64,000 nucleotides of DNA from positions 4,650,001 through 4,714,000 of the forward strand of contig NZ_JACCFO010000001.1 in NCBI RefSeq assembly GCF_013410565.1. The letters are read 5' to 3'. This DNA is from Streptomonospora nanhaiensis. GTDB taxonomy: Bacteria > Actinomycetota > Actinomycetes > Streptosporangiales > Streptosporangiaceae. Shown in pieces: positions 35,608 through 43,578 of this stretch (its first letter is position 1; the number at the start of each line of letters is the position of its first letter). Under the pieces are notes generated by a model. That model had not been told where the DNA came from and ran no database searches. It was given only the letters and a program-made list of their open reading frames with translations. Position numbers and translations under genes: made by a program.

Positions 35608-36450
35608 TCACCCCGTGGGGTGGTGCGGCGGCTCCTCGCCCATGCCGCCCCGGCCGCCCATGGCCGGCCCGCCCGGCCCGCCCGGGGCGCCGCCCGCGGC
35701 GTGGGCCCCGTGCTGGGCGGGTTCGCGCGACGCCTGCTGCGGCGCGCCCATGGCGTCGGAGCGGCCAGCGCGGTAATTGGAGTCCTGGATCTTGCCGGTC
35801 TCGCGCTCGGCGGCGTCGAGCCAGCTGGCCCAGCGCTGCTGCATGGGCCGCACCAGGCCGCCGCCCACACCGACCACCAGGATGCCGCCGACGGTGGCGA
35901 GCACCGCGATCAGCACCGGCTGGGTGACCGTGGTGGCCACGCCGATCTGGTTGAGGGCGGCGATGACACCGAGGGCCATGATGAACACCCCGACCGCGTT
36001 GGCCAGGAAGCGGCCGTAGCTCAGGCCCGCGAGGGCGCTGGAGACGATGTCGCGGGCGGCCTTGGCGATCATGGCGGCCACGACGACGATCACCAGGGCG
36101 ACGATCGCGAGCGGGATCCAGCTCACCACGTTGTTGAGGAGCTGGGTGATCGGGTTGTTGGGGCCGAACACGCTGAACGCGAGCTGCAGGACGATCAGCA
36201 GGCCGACGTAGTAGACGATCTTGCCGCACAGCTCACTGGCGCTGTAGCGGCCGCGCCGGAAGTACTCGCCCACGCCGCTGCGGTCCAGGGCCCGGTCCAG
36301 GCCCACCTTGCCCAGCGCCTTGCCGACCATCCGGCCGATGAACTTGGCGATGATCCAGCCCAGGATCAGGATGACCAGGAAGGCCGCGAGCCGCGGCACG
36401 AACGTGGCGACGGCTCCCCAGGCGTCCGACAGCCCCTGCTGTATGTTCAT
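35608..36450 (-). CDS. Mechanosensitive-channel-like TM-helix protein, 280 aa
   Basis: ATG 36450 follows GGGGGTGA. The protein has an amphipathic start (MNIQQGLSDAWGAVATFVPR), then about five membrane segments, with the repeating 'conserved TM helix' signature seen in small MscS-related channels (LVILILGWIIAKFIGRMVGK; later IVALVIVVVAAMIAKAARD). The C-terminal ~60 residues are a Gly/Pro/His-rich cytoplasmic tail. The canonical MscS beta domain is absent, so it belongs to the channel-like TM-helix family. A role in osmotic response is inferred. Confidence 0.82.
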   Translation of the reverse strand: MNIQQGLSDAWGAVATFVPRLAAFLVILILGWIIAKFIGRMVGKALGKVGLDRALDRSGVGEYFRRGRYSASELCGKIVYYVGLLIVLQLAFSVFGPNNPITQLLNNVVSWIPLAIVALVIVVVAAMIAKAARDIVSSALAGLSYGRFLANAVGVFIMALGVIAALNQIGVATTVTQPVLIAVLATVGGILVVGVGGGLVRPMQQRWASWLDAAERETGKIQDSNYRAGRSDAMGAPQQASREPAQHGAHAAGGAPGGPGGPAMGGRGGMGEEPPHHPTG

Positions 36451-36779
36451 CTGCTTCACCCCCGATGGCGCCCCGCCGGTACCCGGGATCCGGCCCGCGT
36501 CCGCCCGGCGAAACCGAGACGACTCGTTCTCTTCTCGGCGATTACCCGGAAAGGGGCATACCAAATCACCGCAGAGTGACCACCGGCTACGCAAAGTGAG
36601 AATTGGCGGTGCCGTTGCCGTTCCTTGGTAAACCGGCGGCGGCCCCCGGGCGTCGGGGCGGGCGCGGAGCCGGCGCGCCGCTCGAAGGCGCACCGAGCAC
36701 CCGACGCGTCCCCGGCCGGAGGCGGCCGGGGGAGGGGAGCGCGGGAGGGGGAGCGGTCGCCGCGAGGGGGCGGCCGGGG
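36451..36779. other. 329-base gap upstream of the channel gene
   Basis: Lies between the channel start and the TetR stop, both minus. Bases 36500-36630 are less GC-rich and probably hold the channel promoter (on the minus strand, TTTGCG and later GGTATG), but spacing is not convincing. I looked for a c-di-AMP or magnesium riboswitch pattern and saw none. Confidence 0.35.
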
Positions 36780-37406
36780 TCAGCCGCCCCGGGTGAGGTC
36801 CCAGCCGCTGATACCGCGCCAGGCCAGCCGGGCGATCAGCTGCTCGGCGGCCTCCTGCGGGATGGTGCCGAAGTTGCTCAGCCAGTAGCGGGCGCTGGTC
36901 TCGGCCATGCCCACCAGGCCGATGCTGAGCAGGTGCGCCTCCTCGTCGGAGATGCTGGTGTCCTGGCGGATGACGTCGCTGATCAGCTCGGCGCAGGCCT
37001 GGAGGGTCTGCTCGGTCTTCTCGCGGACCGCCGGGACGTTGCGCAGGTCGGACTCGAAGACCAGGCGGAACGCCTCGCCCTCGCCGGCGACGAAGTCGAA
37101 GTAGGCGCGGAAGCTGGCGGTGACGCGCTGGCGGTTGTCGTCGGTGCTCTCCAGCGCCTCGCGCTGCTTCTCGACCAGGGCCTGGGAGTGCTGCTCCAGC
37201 AGCGCGAGGTACAGCTCCTGCTTGCCCGGGAAGTGCTGGTAGAGGACCGGCTTGCTGACTCCGGCGCGCTCGGCGATCTCGTCCATGGCGGCGGCGTGGT
37301 AGCCGCGCGCGACGAAGACCTCCTGGGCGGCGGCCAGCAGCTGGCGGCGGCGCGCCAGCCGGGGCAGCCGGGTTCCCCGCGGGCGGGCGTCTGAAGGAGC
37401 TGTCAC
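36780..37406 (-). CDS. TetR family transcriptional regulator, 208 aa
   Basis: GTG 37406 is chosen, with GGAGG 8 bases upstream; GTG 37412 is also in frame. N-terminal helix-turn-helix: AAQEVFVARGYHAAAMDEIA then AGVSKPVLYQHFPGKQELY, a classic TetR DNA-binding domain. The C-terminal ligand domain is variable (FRAYFDFVAGEGEAFRLVFE). It matches Rv3208 in this conserved neighbourhood. TAGGAT on the minus strand at about 37511-37516, and an imperfect CTAC...GTAG dyad there, may be its own promoter and operator. Confidence 0.88.
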   Translation of the reverse strand: MTAPSDARPRGTRLPRLARRRQLLAAAQEVFVARGYHAAAMDEIAERAGVSKPVLYQHFPGKQELYLALLEQHSQALVEKQREALESTDDNRQRVTASFRAYFDFVAGEGEAFRLVFESDLRNVPAVREKTEQTLQACAELISDVIRQDTSISDEEAHLLSIGLVGMAETSARYWLSNFGTIPQEAAEQLIARLAWRGISGWDLTRGG

Positions 37407-37719
37407 ACCCACACCCTCCGAACTCCTCGCGGCGTGCAGCGTGCCGCGCTCGATGATCCTGCACTGGAACGCGCCGCGGCGGTAGGGACCGCGGCCCGGC
37501 GCGTCACCCCCATCCTACTTACCCGCACGTAGCCTGGCGCTTGCGGGCGGCGCCGGGGCGCTTAGCGGTGGCGGGCGCCGCGGCGCCGCGGGTCCGCTGG
37601 CCTGCGTCGGCACAGCCCGGCTTAAGCCGTCCTGAAGTGGTCTGCGCCGATCCGGGCGGTCCCGCGCCGACCGGAGCGGGCCGCGCCCGCGCGGGCGCGC
37701 ACGGGGGCGGGGGTGCGGA
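37407..37719. other. 313-base gap upstream of TetR
   Basis: Contains the likely TetR promoter on the minus strand (TAGGAT near 37511-37516) beside an imperfect CTAC...GTAG dyad (about 37513-37530). The DUF3107 gene that accompanies this TetR in mycobacteria is not present. The rest shows nothing recognisable. Confidence 0.35.
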
Positions 37720-37935
37720 TCAGCGGTACTCGTCCTCGTCCAACTCCACCTCGCGGAGCTGCTCGACGGCGTCGGCCTCGGAGACCTCGGGGTCGGAGGC
37801 GAGGGCGGCGCGGCGGGTCCAGTCGTCCTCGCCGGGGGCGATCTCGGCGTGCTGCTCGGAGAAGTCGGCGTCGGTGGTCTCCAGGGAGCGCTCGTCGTCG
37901 TCCTTCGGTGCGGTGTCCTGCGGTTCGGTCACCAT
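37720..37935 (-). CDS. Small acidic protein, 71 aa
   Basis: ATG 37935 (GTG 37932 possible) with AGAGGGGGA directly upstream. Very acidic and disordered, with the conserved-looking end EADAVEQLREVELDEDEYR, a pattern I recall in many actinobacterial small proteins of unknown function. There are no membrane or metal motifs. It is divergent from the hydrolase gene at 38176. Confidence 0.62.
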   Translation of the reverse strand: MVTEPQDTAPKDDDERSLETTDADFSEQHAEIAPGEDDWTRRAALASDPEVSEADAVEQLREVELDEDEYR

Positions 37936-38175
37936 TCCCCCTCTGCGGATCGAGTGCTCCTGACGGTACCCTCCACCGCCCACGCTACCCGGGCGGGCGG
38001 CGGTGCGGCCGTGCCGCCGTGCGGCCGACCCTGCCCCTACCCGGTTGTCCACAGGAGTACGCGGGCGGTTGCGCGGGGGGTTCGCCGCCACGAGCATGGT
38101 CGTGCGGGGACCGGCGCGCGCGCCTGCGCCGGCCCGCGCCGCCGCCGTCACCGCTTGAACGGGAGGAGCACCGCC

Positions 38176-39156
38176 ATGCCGGAGCCGATCGCGCAGTGGC
38201 CGGGCGAGCACGTCACGGTGGCCGGCCGCCGGGTCTTCGTGCGCCGCGACAGCCCGCCCGCGCCCGCCCTCGGCCTCGACCCCGGCGCGCCCGCCGAACG
38301 CCGCCGCACCGTCTACGTGCACGGCCTGGGCGGATCCTCCGCCGACTGGACCGACCTCATGGGCGCCCTGTGCCGCGACTGCGCCGGCGAGGCGGTCGAC
38401 CTCCCCGGGTTCGGCCAGTCGCCGCCCCCGCCCGACGACGACTACACCCTCGACTCCCACGCCCGCACCGTCGCCGCACTCATCGCCTCCGGCGACCGCC
38501 CGGTCCACCTTGTGGGCAACTCCCTGGGCGGAGCGGTCGCGGTGCGGGTGGCCGCCCAGCGCCCGGCCCTGGTGCGCTCGCTCACCCTGATCTCCCCGGC
38601 GCTGCCCGACCTCTGGCCCCGCCTGGTGCCCTACCAGATGGCGGGGGCGCTGATCCCGGGGGTGGGGCGCGCGGTGTTCACCATGGTGCAGCGCCGTCCG
38701 CCCGAGGTCCGGGTCCAGGACATGTACGACACCACCTTCTTCGACCCCGCGTCGGCGCCGCCGCAGCGGGTCATGGAGGCGCTTGAGGCCCAGCGCCTGC
38801 GCGACACCCTGCCCTACGCGCACACCGCCGTGCTGGAGTCCCTGCGCGGGCTCGTCGCCGAATACCTGCGCCGGGGCGCGGGCTCGCTGTGGTCGCAGGC
38901 GCGCCTGGTGCGGTGCCCCACCCTGCTGCTCTACGGCACCGGCGACCGCTTCGTGAACCCGCGCACGGCCACGCGCGCGGCCCGCGCGTTCCGGGGCAGC
39001 CGCATGGTCGTCATGCCCCGCACCGGCCACGTGGCCATGATGGAGTGCCCCGACCGCGTGGCCCGCGAGGTCCGGCCGTTCATCCTCAGCGCGCACGCCA
39101 GACCCGTGTCGGCCAAACCTCGGCCCGCCCCGGGAATGCCAAACCCCACCCCGTAG
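38176..39156 (+). CDS. Alpha/beta hydrolase, 326 aa
   Basis: ATG 38176 with GGGAGGAG upstream. Fold marks: YVHGLGGSSADWTDLMG (oxyanion loop), LVGNSLGGAVAVRVA (Ser nucleophile in GNSLGG), LLYGTGDRFVNP (acid), and MPRTGHVAMMECPD (His). It may be epoxide-hydrolase- or lipase-like; no substrate clue. It immediately precedes moeZ and may be the counterpart of the esterase that accompanies this block in other actinobacteria. Confidence 0.88.
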   Translation: MPEPIAQWPGEHVTVAGRRVFVRRDSPPAPALGLDPGAPAERRRTVYVHGLGGSSADWTDLMGALCRDCAGEAVDLPGFGQSPPPPDDDYTLDSHARTVAALIASGDRPVHLVGNSLGGAVAVRVAAQRPALVRSLTLISPALPDLWPRLVPYQMAGALIPGVGRAVFTMVQRRPPEVRVQDMYDTTFFDPASAPPQRVMEALEAQRLRDTLPYAHTAVLESLRGLVAEYLRRGAGSLWSQARLVRCPTLLLYGTGDRFVNPRTATRAARAFRGSRMVVMPRTGHVAMMECPDRVAREVRPFILSAHARPVSAKPRPAPGMPNPTP

Positions 39157-39159
39157 GTT
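39132..39159 (+). promoter_or_regulatory. SigR/SigH-type promoter candidate for moeZ
   Basis: GGGAAT at 39132-39137 and GTT at 39157-39159, 19 bases apart, resemble the thiol-stress promoter GGGAAT-N18-GTT of Streptomyces SigR and mycobacterial SigH. It overlaps the end of the hydrolase gene, about 100 bases before the moeZ start. I recall moeZ/moeB genes as members of those regulons. Spacing is one base longer than consensus. Confidence 0.45.
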
Positions 39160-39256
39160 GGGTATGAGTGCAAGCTCGTCACGTGCCCGTTCGCCCCAGC
39201 GTCCGCCGGCGACGCTCCGGGGACGTGACACCAACGAGGAATGCTGAGGAGCTGCT

Positions 39257-40417
39257 GTGTCGTTGCCGCCGCTGGTCGAACCAGCCGACGAGCTGACCGT
39301 CGACGAGGTTCGCCGCTACTCCCGCCACCTGATCATCCCCGACGTGGGCATGGACGGGCAGAAGCGCCTGAAGAACGCCAAGGTGCTGGTGGTGGGCGCC
39401 GGCGGGCTCGGCTCGCCCGCACTGCTCTACCTGGCCGCGGCCGGGGTGGGCACCCTGGGCATCATCGACTTCGACGTCGTCGACGAGTCCAACCTGCAGC
39501 GCCAGGTCATCCACGGGCAGAGCGACGTCGGCAAGCCCAAGGCCGAGTCCGCGCGCGAGAGCATCGAGGAGATCAACCCCTACGTCAAGGTCATCCTGCA
39601 CAAGGAGCGCCTCGACTCCGACAACGCGCTGGAGATCTTCTCCGGCTACGACCTCATCCTCGACGGCACGGACAACTTCGCCACCCGCTACCTGGTGAAC
39701 GACGCCTGCGTGCTGCTGAACAAGCCCTACGTGTGGGGCTCGATCTTCCGGTTCGACGGCCAGGTAAGCGTCTTCTGGAACGAGTACGGGCCGCAGTACC
39801 GCGACCTCTACCCCGAGCCCCCGCCGCCCGGCATGGTGCCCTCGTGCGCCGAGGGCGGCGTGCTGGGCGTGCTGTGCGCGTCCATCGGCTCGGTCATGGT
39901 CAACGAGGCGATCAAGCTGATCACGGGCATCGGCGAGCCGCTGGTGGGCCGGCTGCTCATCTTCGACGCCCTGGAGATGAGCTGGAAGACCGTCAAGGTC
40001 CGCAAGGACCCCGAGGGCGAGCCCATCACCGAACTGATCGACTACGAGGCGTTCTGCGGCGCGGTCTCCCAGGAGGCCCAGGACGCCGCCGCCGGCTCCA
40101 CCATCACCGCCACCGAGCTCAAGGAGATGATGGACAAGGGCGAGGACTTCTACCTCGTCGACGTCCGCGAGAAGAACGAGTACGAGATCGTCAGCATCCC
40201 GGGCTCGGTCCTCATCCCCAAGGGGGAGTTCCTCAACGGCGAGGCGTTCGCCAAGCTGCCCCAGGACAAGCGCATCGTGCTGCACTGCAAGTCCGGTGGC
40301 CGCTCGGCCGAGGCGCTGGCGGCGCTCAAGGGCGCCGGGTTCAGCGACGCCGTCCACGTGGGCGGGGGCGTGCTCTCCTGGATCAAGCAGGTCGACCCCA
40401 GCCTGCCGGAGTACTAG
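39257..40417 (+). CDS. moeZ: Adenylyltransferase/sulfurtransferase MoeZ, 386 aa
   Basis: Activates small sulfur-carrier proteins (CysO, MoaD/ThiS-like) by C-terminal adenylation and then thiocarboxylation. N-terminal E1-like ThiF/MoeB domain: VVGAGGLGSPALLYLAAAG (ATP loop), DFDVVDESNLQRQ, ILDGTDNFATRYLVND, and the Cys of VPSCAEGGVLG. The C-terminal rhodanese domain ends with the active-site loop LHCKSGGRSAEAL (Cys). The paired CxxC zinc motifs of MoeB are missing, as in mycobacterial MoeZ. GTG 39257 follows TGAGGAG. It lies in the same relative place as Rv3206c. Confidence 0.93.
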   Translation: MSLPPLVEPADELTVDEVRRYSRHLIIPDVGMDGQKRLKNAKVLVVGAGGLGSPALLYLAAAGVGTLGIIDFDVVDESNLQRQVIHGQSDVGKPKAESARESIEEINPYVKVILHKERLDSDNALEIFSGYDLILDGTDNFATRYLVNDACVLLNKPYVWGSIFRFDGQVSVFWNEYGPQYRDLYPEPPPPGMVPSCAEGGVLGVLCASIGSVMVNEAIKLITGIGEPLVGRLLIFDALEMSWKTVKVRKDPEGEPITELIDYEAFCGAVSQEAQDAAAGSTITATELKEMMDKGEDFYLVDVREKNEYEIVSIPGSVLIPKGEFLNGEAFAKLPQDKRIVLHCKSGGRSAEALAALKGAGFSDAVHVGGGVLSWIKQVDPSLPEY

Positions 40418-40465
40418 GAACCCCCTACCGGGCACCGGTCGGGCATCGGGGTCGGGTCTTCGCGA

Positions 40466-40493
40466 GGCCGTCGCGGCTGCCGCCGCGGCGGCC
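40466..40493 (+). terminator. GC hairpin after moeZ
   Basis: 40466-40477 pairs with 40482-40493 (11 of 12) around a 4-base loop, 48 bases after the moeZ stop. Confidence 0.55.
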
Positions 40494-40593
40494 TTCGCCG
40501 TCTGAAGGCGCCCGCCGTTGGAACCGGCCGGGCGTGGGTACGGAAAAGGGGCGACGGCAGGGTTTTCCGAGCGGAGGCGAGGTGGGGTACACG

Positions 40594-40983
40594 ATGGGAT
40601 TCATGCGGCGTGCCGGCGACTGGGTGGTCCTGGTGGCCGGGTGCGTGGTGGCGATCAGCCAGTTCTGGCACCAGATGATCGGGATGGGCATGGTGACGCT
40701 GTTCCTGCTGGGCACCCTGCTGGTGTTCCTGGGCACGCTGTCGGTCATCCACCCCCAGCTGTACGTCACCGAGGCGGTCACCGTGCTGACCGGGCTCGGG
40801 CTGATCGCCCTGCCGTGGGTCTTCGGCTTCGTCGACACCCCCTCGGCGGCGTGGACGTCCTGGATCGCCGGTGCCGTGGCGGTCGTCGTCGGCGCCGTCA
40901 ACGTCGGCCCGGCGCTGGCCCTGTACCGCCGGGTGGTCCCACCCCAGGCCGGCGCGGGCCAGGTGCGCCAGGCCAAGCCCTAG
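40594..40983 (+). CDS. SPW-repeat-like membrane protein, 129 aa
   Basis: ATG 40594 with GGTGGGG upstream. Four membrane segments are spread through the protein; the last pair contains LIALPWVFGF and AAWTSWIAGAVAVVVGAVNV, the 'PW...W..G' pattern of SPW-repeat proteins. The SPW family usually has two copies; the first here is degenerate (GDWVVLVAGCVVAISQFW). Function unknown. It sits between moeZ and the alkyltransferase-like gene on the same strand. Confidence 0.75.
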   Translation: MGFMRRAGDWVVLVAGCVVAISQFWHQMIGMGMVTLFLLGTLLVFLGTLSVIHPQLYVTEAVTVLTGLGLIALPWVFGFVDTPSAAWTSWIAGAVAVVVGAVNVGPALALYRRVVPPQAGAGQVRQAKP

Positions 40984-41098
40984 CCTCCCGCCGGCCCGCC
41001 CCCGGGCCGGCCCGCAGCACCGGCGGCCCCCGGTCCGCGACCGCGGGGCCGTCCGCGTGCCGCCGCGCACCGGCGCGCGATCCCGCTATCGTCGCCCC

Positions 41099-41452
41099 AT
41101 GTCCCCTTCCCCGGCGTTCAGCCGCCCCAGCGAGTACGTCGAGCGCGTGTTGGAGGTCGTGGAGCGGATCCCGCCCGGCAAGGTGATGAGCTACGGCGAC
41201 ATCGCCGAGTACCTGGGCGAGGGCGGCCCCCGCCAGGTCGGCGCGGTGATGTCGGCCTGGGGCGGGGGAGTGCCGTGGTGGCGGGTCATCCGCGCCGACG
41301 GCACCCCGCCCCCCGGCCACGAGACCGAGGCCGCCGCCCACTACGCCGCCGAGGCCACCCCCATGCGCCCCGGCACGACCCGCGTCGACATGCGCGCCGC
41401 CCGCTGGGAGGGCGACACCCCCCGCCACATGGGCCGGCCCGAGGACTGGTAG
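41099..41452 (+). CDS. Alkyltransferase-like protein (MGMT family), 117 aa
   Basis: DNA-binding domain of the O6-alkylguanine-DNA alkyltransferase family without the methyl-accepting cysteine. The sequence reads RIPPGKVMSYGDIAEYLG, then RQVGAVMSAWGGG and PWWRVIRADGTPPPG; the usual PCHR is replaced by PWWR. Such proteins recognise O6-alkylguanine and hand it to nucleotide excision repair rather than repair it. ATG 41099. The counterpart in the mycobacterial order is Rv3204, upstream of the AdnA/AdnB helicases. It converges with the TetR gene. Confidence 0.88.
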   Translation: MSPSPAFSRPSEYVERVLEVVERIPPGKVMSYGDIAEYLGEGGPRQVGAVMSAWGGGVPWWRVIRADGTPPPGHETEAAAHYAAEATPMRPGTTRVDMRAARWEGDTPRHMGRPEDW

Positions 41453-41552
41453 CCCCCGGTCAGAGAGCCGCCATGCCCCGCCGGTGCAACCGCCACACCC
41501 CGGACCCGCCGGCACCCAAGCCGCCGTGCGCTCCCGCTGCGCGGCGGGACGA

Positions 41553-41571
41553 GCCGCCGTTGCACGGCGGC
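41553..41571. terminator. Hairpin at the TetR stop codon
   Basis: 41553-41559 pairs perfectly with 41565-41571 around TTGCA. It reaches the TetR stop codon and could end transcription from both convergent genes. Confidence 0.45.
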
Positions 41572-42206
41572 TAGGCGGTTTCCTCCTGGTCGCCGACGGC
41601 GAGGGCGCCGCGGACCATGGCCTGGGCGAGGGTGTGGACGGCGGCCTTGTCGGGCGCGGAGGCGGGTGGGACCACGAGGGTGAAGAGGGTGCCGGCGTAG
41701 AGGGTGATCAGGGTGCGGATCGCCGACTGCGGCAGTGATGTGCCGAGGTCGCCGTGCAGGCCGGTGGTGTCGGCGAGGGCGGTGCCGCTCAGCCGGGCCA
41801 GCGCGGTGGCCAGCGCGGGGTGGCGCCGGGCCTCCAGTTGGAGTTCGAAGACGGCGACGTAGCGGTCGCGCAGGGTGGTCGCCGCGGTCCACAGCGACTC
41901 GGTGAGCATGTCCACCAGGGCCTCGGGCCCGGTCGCGCGCGGGTGCGGTGCCGCCGGTCCCTGGGCCGAGGCCGCGACGCGGTGGGCGACGTCGGCCATC
42001 TCCGCCAGGTGGAGTTCGGCGATCCGATCGGCGGCCGCGATGAGGATCGCCTCGCGCCTGCGGAAGTAGTTGGTGGCCGTCCCGGCCGGCACCCCCGCGC
42101 GGGTCTCGACGGCGCGGTGGGTCAGCCCGTGCGCCCCCTCCTGCGCCAGGAGCGCGATCGCCGCGTCCGCCAGAGCTCGGCGTCGGCGCAGGTTGGCGGG
42201 AGGCAT
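41571..42206 (-). CDS. TetR family regulator of the FAD monooxygenase, 211 aa
   Basis: ATG 42206. DNA-binding domain: AAIALLAQEGAHGLTHRAVE then AGVPAGTATNYFRRREAIL. The ligand domain includes LHLAEMADVAHRV and RYVAVFELQLEARRHPAL, as in TetR_C-type regulators. A perfect -10 (TATAAT on the minus strand) ends only 6 bases before the ATG, so the mRNA is probably leaderless. It is divergent from the monooxygenase, with tandem operators between, which is the usual layout of a drug- or substrate-induced pair; repression of both genes is inferred. Confidence 0.88.
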   Translation of the reverse strand: MPPANLRRRRALADAAIALLAQEGAHGLTHRAVETRAGVPAGTATNYFRRREAILIAAADRIAELHLAEMADVAHRVAASAQGPAAPHPRATGPEALVDMLTESLWTAATTLRDRYVAVFELQLEARRHPALATALARLSGTALADTTGLHGDLGTSLPQSAIRTLITLYAGTLFTLVVPPASAPDKAAVHTLAQAMVRGALAVGDQEETA

Positions 42207-42212
42207 GGGGCG

Positions 42213-42277
42213 ATTATAGGTGCGCGCACCCTTCCACTACGATCGTATTGAATGCGAACCACTACGGACGTATTGAA
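42213..42277. promoter_or_regulatory. Divergent promoters with two tandem operators
   Basis: Two 19-base copies, 42234-42252 and 42259-42277, differ at only two central positions (CCACTACGATCGTATTGAA and CCACTACGGACGTATTGAA) and start 25 bases apart. The first has the perfect palindrome TACGATCGTA at its centre. Plus strand: TTGAAT (42248-42253), 17-base spacer, TATTGA (42271-42276), a good promoter for the monooxygenase. Minus strand: TATAAT at 42213-42218 for tetR. Bound repressor would cover both promoters. Confidence 0.75.
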
Positions 42278-42302
42278 CTCTGGGCGAGTGAGGGGAGAGG
42301 TC

Positions 42303-43520
42303 ATGGGAGAGCTGACGGCCACCGTGGTCGGCGGCGGGATCGCGGGGCTGGCGTCGGCGCTGGGACTCGCCCGCGCGGGCTGGCGGACCACCGTGCTGGA
42401 GCGCCGCACCGGTACGCCCGAGGTCGGGGCGGGCGTCGCCGTTCCGCGCAACGGCCAGGCGGCGCTGCGCGCCCTCGGATTCGGCGACGAGAGCATCGCC
42501 GAGTTCGGGTACGCCACCCTCGCCACGGGCTTCCGCGACACCCGCGGCCGCCGGCTCCTGCACATCCGGGCCGACTCGCCCGCCGTGCGCGCGGCCGTGG
42601 CGGTCTGGGGCTTCGAGCGCCGGCGGCTGCACGCGGCGCTGCGCCGCGCGGCCGAGGACGCCGGCGTGGAGCCGGCCCTGGGTGCGCGGGTCACCGGCGT
42701 GGTACCCGGATCGCCCGGCGGGCCGCGCGCCACCGTGAGATGGCGGGCGGACGCGACCGAGCACGCCGCGGAGGCGGACCTGGTCGTGGGCGCCGACGGC
42801 ATGTGGAGCGCCGTCCGCGGCGCGGTGTTCCCCGGCGCGCGCCCCCGCTACAGCGGGAGCACCAGTTGGCGCGCGCTCGTGTCCGACGACACCCTCGACG
42901 GCGCGCTCGTGGAGTACTGGGGGCCGGGCGCGGAGTTCGGGTCGATGCGCGTGAGCGCGTCAGAGGTGTACTGGTACGGCTACATCCGCAGCCCCGAGGG
43001 CGCGGTCTTCGACGACGAGTACGCGGCCGTGCGCGCCCGGTTCGCCGGGTGGGCGCCCGAGATCGGCGACCTCATCGGCGCCACCGACCCGGAGCGGCTC
43101 ATGCGGCACGACGTCCACCACCTGCCGGACGGCCTGCCGGCCTACGTCCGGGGGCGGGTCGTGATGGTCGGCGACGCCGCCCACGCCGCGCTGCCCACGA
43201 TGGGCCAGGGCGCCGCGACGGCGCTGGAGGACGGCGCCGTCCTTGGCCGCCTGGTCGGCGAGTCGGTCGCGAGCGGTCACGACCTGGGCCGGGCGCTGGC
43301 GGCCTTCGACGCCCTGCGCCGCCCCCGGTGCCGGGCCATGGCGCGGCAGGCCCGGTTCGTCGCGCGCGTCGGCGCGGACCTGGGCGGGGGATGGCGCCAG
43401 GCGGTGCGCAACGCCGCGGTCCGCCTCGTCCCCGCCCAGACGCTGGTCCGCGCGGTGTCGCCGCTGGTGGGCTGGACGCCGCCGCGGCCCCTGGGCGCGG
43501 CGGCCCCGGCCCGCGACTAG
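42303..43520 (+). CDS. FAD-dependent aromatic monooxygenase, 405 aa
   Basis: Flavoprotein hydroxylase of the PHBH/UbiH class. Visible motifs: VVGGGIAGLASALGLARAG (FAD/ADP-binding GxGxxG), a DLVVGADGMWSAVRG DG motif, and VMVGDAAHAALPTMGQGAAT (GD motif binding the FAD ribityl). ATG 42303 follows GGGGAGAGG; an in-frame ATG at 42252 lies inside the promoter and is rejected. Likely hydroxylates a small aromatic, antibiotic or other xenobiotic. Paired with the divergent TetR gene. Confidence 0.9.
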   Translation: MGELTATVVGGGIAGLASALGLARAGWRTTVLERRTGTPEVGAGVAVPRNGQAALRALGFGDESIAEFGYATLATGFRDTRGRRLLHIRADSPAVRAAVAVWGFERRRLHAALRRAAEDAGVEPALGARVTGVVPGSPGGPRATVRWRADATEHAAEADLVVGADGMWSAVRGAVFPGARPRYSGSTSWRALVSDDTLDGALVEYWGPGAEFGSMRVSASEVYWYGYIRSPEGAVFDDEYAAVRARFAGWAPEIGDLIGATDPERLMRHDVHHLPDGLPAYVRGRVVMVGDAAHAALPTMGQGAATALEDGAVLGRLVGESVASGHDLGRALAAFDALRRPRCRAMARQARFVARVGADLGGGWRQAVRNAAVRLVPAQTLVRAVSPLVGWTPPRPLGAAAPARD

Positions 43521-43527
43521 GCGGCGC

Positions 43528-43558
43528 GGGGCGCCCGCGCCGATCGCGCGGGCGCCCC
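43528..43558. terminator. Perfect 13-pair hairpin between convergent genes
   Basis: 43528-43540 pairs with 43546-43558 around CGATC, between the monooxygenase stop and the amidase stop. Confidence 0.8.
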
Positions 43559-43578
43559 GGGTGCGGTCCGCCCGGCGG

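Noticed and set aside
36451-36779. Riboswitch upstream of the channel-like gene
   Set aside because: The conserved cores of c-di-AMP or magnesium riboswitches were not seen; only a modestly AT-richer patch is present.
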